Assembly: GCF_900626075.1 (NCBI RefSeq)
Contig: NZ_UYZY01000002.1
Span: 1,240,001 to 1,304,000 of the forward strand
Reading direction: 5' to 3'
Length of the DNA stretch: 64,000 bases
Origin: Clostridium transplantifaecale
Lineage (GTDB): Bacteria; Bacillota; Clostridia; Lachnospirales; Lachnospiraceae
In this document: positions 61,224 through 64,000 of the stretch, one piece after another
Numbering within the stretch: position 1 is the stretch's first letter
How the letters are laid out: every line of letters begins with the position of its first letter
The notes under the pieces: generated by a model
The model's database searches: none
Seen by the model: the letters and a program-made list of their open reading frames with translations, nothing else
Told to the model about the DNA's origin: nothing
Position numbers and translations under genes: made by a program

Positions 61224-62903
61224 ATGGAGTGGAGGAAGTTATTTCAAAGCGTCATATTAGACAGGGGTCTTGCCTATTATGAACGTGGTCTTGTAACTGA
61301 TTATCGTCAGGGAACCAATCTGATCCGGGCAACCGTTCAGGGCAGTGAAGAATACGATGTGCGCATCCGTATGGAGGGCGATAAAATTGTCGATATGGAA
61401 TGCGACTGTCCTTATGCAGAGAGAGGGGAGGACTGCAAGCACATGGCGGCCGTGCTGTTTTATATGGAAGAAGAGATGGAAACACGCTCGGATGGAAAAC
61501 TGGGAAAAGATGTAAGCGCGGACAGCAGGAGCAAAGGTGGGAAGGAAGACATCAAAAAGCTTATAGAGGAAGCCGATGCAGGAATCGTACATGATTTTCT
61601 GGCAGAAATTTTGAGAAAAGATGAGAAATTATTGAGCCAGTTTAAACATATCCTGGGCTGTGAAATTTCTCCGGAAGATAAGGAACGGTTTAAACGCCAG
61701 ATCGATCAGATCTTCTACAAATTTTCAAGAAGACAGGGGTATATTGGCTACTCTGAGGCGTGTATTTTAATATCAGAGCTGGAAGAAGTTCTGGATACAG
61801 ATGTGGAGAGGATGCTTGAAAAGCATCATTACGGGGAAGCGTTTGAGTTGACTTCTTATATACTTGAGAAGATAGAAGAACAGCCAATGGACGATTCGGA
61901 CGGCGGGATAGGCGAGCTGGCGGGAATGAGTATGGATATCTGGTATAGGATACTGGATTCCTGTGATTTGGAGTTAAAGAGAGAGTTGTTCAAATGGTGT
62001 GTAGGGTATCTGAAAAATACGGAAGATGAATATATTGCAGATTTTGTGGAGGATATTCTGATTGACGGATTCGAGGAAGAGGAATTCCTGGCATACAAGT
62101 TCAGTTTTACTTTGGAACAGGCAGAGAAGTACAAAGAGAAGAAAGATTTGTGGTCATGCAGATATGGAGCCGAGCGCTGGGCTCTCCTTCACATAATTGT
62201 GATGGAGGAACAGGGATATCCGCAGGAGAAAATAGAAGAATACTGTAAGGATAATCTGGAATTAAGCGATGTCAGGAAATATTATATAGAATCATGTATC
62301 AGAGATGAAAAATATGAAGAGGCCATCCATTTACTGGAGGAAAGTAAAAGGGCAGACAGTGTATATCCCGGGCTGGTAGCTGCACATAGTTTGGTACTGA
62401 AAGATTTATTGAAGCAAATCGGAAGAAAAGAAGATTATATGAAAGAATTGTGGTCCCTGGTTCTGGATTATAAAGCCGGAGATTTAGAAATTTATAAAGA
62501 ATTGAAGGCGCTTTATACGGAAGAGGAGTGGGAGGAGCAAAGAGAAAAGGTTTTTTCAAAGCTGTCGCGCAATATCTGTGTGGAAGAACTGTATAAAGAA
62601 GAAAAGTTCTATGACAGGCTTCTGAAAAATGTGCTGGAATGCCCGGAGCTGTATAAGCTGACAAAATATGAAAACTGCCTCAAAGCTCTTTATCCGCAGG
62701 AACTTTTAACAAAGTATGAATCCGTGGTGGGGATAATGGCAGAGCGCGCCTCTGCACGGAACCAGTATTCAGAGCTGGTGAACATACTTAAAAAGATGGA
62801 AAAATATCCGGGAGGAATGGAAAAAGCGAAAGAGATAGCGGACAGCTGGAGAGTGAGATACAAACGACGAAAAGCTATGATGGATGAGTTAAACCGGTTA
62901 TAA
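61224..62903 (+). CDS. SWIM zinc-finger protein of unknown function
   Basis: 559 residues from the ATG at 61224, which has AGGAGG; the frame opens upstream at a TTG. The SWIM motif is near the N-terminus (CDCPYAERGEDCKHMAAVL, residues about 74-95). Downstream is a long, acidic, mostly alpha-helical region rich in E, K and Y, with no recognised catalytic site and no transmembrane helix. Related SWIM proteins are common in Clostridia; a DNA- or protein-binding role is only inference. Confidence 0.75.
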   Translation: MEWRKLFQSVILDRGLAYYERGLVTDYRQGTNLIRATVQGSEEYDVRIRMEGDKIVDMECDCPYAERGEDCKHMAAVLFYMEEEMETRSDGKLGKDVSADSRSKGGKEDIKKLIEEADAGIVHDFLAEILRKDEKLLSQFKHILGCEISPEDKERFKRQIDQIFYKFSRRQGYIGYSEACILISELEEVLDTDVERMLEKHHYGEAFELTSYILEKIEEQPMDDSDGGIGELAGMSMDIWYRILDSCDLELKRELFKWCVGYLKNTEDEYIADFVEDILIDGFEEEEFLAYKFSFTLEQAEKYKEKKDLWSCRYGAERWALLHIIVMEEQGYPQEKIEEYCKDNLELSDVRKYYIESCIRDEKYEEAIHLLEESKRADSVYPGLVAAHSLVLKDLLKQIGRKEDYMKELWSLVLDYKAGDLEIYKELKALYTEEEWEEQREKVFSKLSRNICVEELYKEEKFYDRLLKNVLECPELYKLTKYENCLKALYPQELLTKYESVVGIMAERASARNQYSELVNILKKMEKYPGGMEKAKEIADSWRVRYKRRKAMMDELNRL

Positions 62904-62971
62904 TTAGAATACCCGGCAGACGATGCAGTTCAGAGCATGATTGAAAAGGTGAAAGGAGAAATAAAAGGCCT

Positions 62972-63298
62972 ATGTGGAATTACACAAAATGCACGGCAGC
63001 AGACAGGGAAGAAAAGCTGGGTATGCTTGCGGAAACGTTTAGGGAGGAAAAGGACAGTTCAAAATACTTATCGGAAGTCCGCAAATATATCAACAGCACA
63101 CAGACGACAATTGTACTGCTTCAGGATTTGGAGGCCAATATTCTGATTGAAATGGACTACGTACCGGTAAACGACTATGTATTCCGTGTGGTCAGCATTG
63201 AGGAAAGCGGTATTAAGAATCAGGGGCTGCCATGCCTGACGATACAACAGGCGGTACAACAGTTTACGGGACTGGTGGAGAATGAGACGGGGAAATAG
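62972..63298 (+). CDS. Hypothetical protein, 108 residues
   Basis: A small, soluble, acidic/basic-balanced protein (MWNYTKCTAADREEKLG... to ENETGK). It starts at 62972 about 70 bases after the SWIM gene, with a weak GAAAGGAG upstream. Its central part (TTIVLLQDLEANILIEMDYV) looks beta-rich. No family recognised; it may share the SWIM transcript, and a terminator follows. Confidence 0.55.
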   Translation: MWNYTKCTAADREEKLGMLAETFREEKDSSKYLSEVRKYINSTQTTIVLLQDLEANILIEMDYVPVNDYVFRVVSIEESGIKNQGLPCLTIQQAVQQFTGLVENETGK

Positions 63299-63317
63299 AA
63301 TTAAAATAGCTACAGAC

Positions 63318-63362
63318 GGGGGTTCCCGGCAGAAATGAACTGCCCGGGGAACTCCCTTTTGT
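63318..63362 (+). terminator. Rho-independent terminator after the hypothetical gene
   Basis: GGGGTTCCCGGCAG and CTGCCCGGGGAACTCCC pair in a long GC-rich stem (one mismatch/bulge), followed by TTTTG. Confidence 0.8.
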
Positions 63363-63390
63363 TTACTTTTGCCATAAAGTATAGTAAAAT
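63362..63390 (+). promoter_or_regulatory. Sigma-A-type promoter of glf
   Basis: TTTACT at 63362-63367 and TAAAAT at 63385-63390, spacer 17. It is almost the same sequence as the promoter at 60991-61019 (shared TATAGTAAAATA). Confidence 0.55.
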
Positions 63391-63428
63391 AGGGAATCAT
63401 GTAATTACAATGGAGGTTTTCTGCGCTG

Positions 63429-64000
63429 ATGAAAAAATACGATTATCTATTGGTAGGAAGCGGTCTTTATGCGGCGGTATTTGCCTGGATGGCCGGGAAG
63501 AACGGAAAGAAATGTCTTGTAATAGAGAAAAGAGATCATATCGGGGGTAATATTTACTGCCGTGAAGTTGGGGGAATCCGTGTCCATCAGTACGGAGCCC
63601 ACATTTTTCATACATCGAACAGGGAAGTATGGGACTTTGTAAATCAGTTTACGGAGTTTAACCGCTACACCAACAGCCCGGTGGCAAATTATAACGGAGA
63701 GATGTACAATATGCCGTTTAATATGAATACATTCAGCAAGATGTGGGGAATTTCCAGGCCGGACGAAGCCAGGGCCATCATCGAGGAGCAGAAAAAAGCC
63801 GTTCCCGGGGAGCCGGAGAACCTGGAAGAGCAGGCGATCAAGCTGGTCGGTACGGATATTTATAAAAAGCTTGTAAAAGGTTACACGGAAAAACAGTGGG
63901 GACGCGACTGCAAAGAACTTCCGGCATTCATTATCCGCCGTCTTCCGGTGCGTTTTACCTATGATAATAACTATTTTAACGATCCTTATCAGGGAATCCC
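63429..64000 (+). CDS. glf: UDP-galactopyranose mutase (5' part)
   Basis: The window ends after about 190 codons of what should be a ~370-residue enzyme. Flavin-dependent interconversion of UDP-galactopyranose and UDP-galactofuranose, for cell-surface glycans. The start YDYLLVGSGLYAAVFAWMAG is the FAD dinucleotide fold, then IEKRDHIGGNIY, QYGAHIFHTSN and KLVKGYTEKQWGRD, all standard. GGAGG lies 11 bases before the ATG. A promoter just upstream suggests a new transcription unit. Confidence 0.93.
   Translation, partial: MKKYDYLLVGSGLYAAVFAWMAGKNGKKCLVIEKRDHIGGNIYCREVGGIRVHQYGAHIFHTSNREVWDFVNQFTEFNRYTNSPVANYNGEMYNMPFNMNTFSKMWGISRPDEARAIIEEQKKAVPGEPENLEEQAIKLVGTDIYKKLVKGYTEKQWGRDCKELPAFIIRRLPVRFTYDNNYFNDPYQGI

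Noticed and set aside
1..64000. tRNA or rRNA genes, and known transposases
   Set aside because: None could be recognised by eye; no tRNA cloverleaf T-loop motif or transposase reading frame was seen.

Overview
The window (about 48% G+C by eye, + strand as given) looks like chromosomal DNA of an anaerobic gut Clostridium of the family Lachnospiraceae; a [Clostridium] symbiosum or Enterocloster-like organism is my best guess, not a determination. The reasons are the Firmicute order adk-map-(KOW)-infA-rpmJ-rpsM-rpsK-rpsD-rpoA-rplQ, strong GGAGG ribosome binding sites, near-consensus sigma-A promoters with 17-base spacers, abundant TRAP and amino-acid transporters, and sigma-54 regulators of amino-acid catabolism.

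Layout. 1-6.05 kb: end of the ribosomal protein/alpha operon, with its own promoter and a structured leader before rpmJ. 6.1-9.9 kb: a membrane-anchored XRE regulator and a large hybrid histidine kinase. 10-12.5 kb: two tandem secreted proteins with cell-wall-binding repeats. 12.5-19.7 kb: a cysteine/thiazoline catabolism locus: a sigma-54 activator, a -24/-12 promoter with two upstream palindromes, L-cysteine desulfidase, a thiazoline-carboxylate hydrolase family protein, an APC permease, then PepD. 19.7-23.2 kb: a LysR regulator divergent from a YfcC-type transporter, then an AEC permease. 23.4-27.0 kb: ecfA1-ecfA2-ecfT-truA. 27.1-36.3 kb: a 5-oxoproline module: sodium-solute symporter, two-component system, pxpA, an NRAMP-like transporter, pxpB, pxpC and a DUF1445 protein. 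36.4-41.5 kb: rplM-rpsI, a decayed toxin-antitoxin remnant and a PIN-PhoH ATPase, bracketed by two inverted pairs of a ~360-nt non-coding hairpin element. 41.6-45.9 kb: MATE efflux pump, S66 peptidase, leuA. 46-52 kb: lipoprotein, serine hydrolase, and a methyltransferase overlapping a PLD-helicase-DUF3427 gene. 52-60.3 kb: membrane AraC regulator with a TRAP locus that also holds a TctC-type binding protein. 60.4-64 kb: HD protein, SWIM protein, a small hypothetical, and the start of glf.

The arrangement rplQ-ecfA1-ecfA2-ecfT-truA-rplM-rpsI, usually contiguous in Firmicutes, is opened here at two points (after rplQ and after truA) by catabolic modules.

The most unusual signals are the four-copy ~360-nt hairpin family, in which two units show compensatory base changes in a shared stem; the NtrC-type regulator of the 5-oxoproline module, whose GAFTGA loop reads GAFAGA and which faces three palindromes and a sigma-A-type (not sigma-54) promoter; and the textbook sigma-54 circuit of the cysteine locus. 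Boundaries, homology and expression were judged by reading alone.
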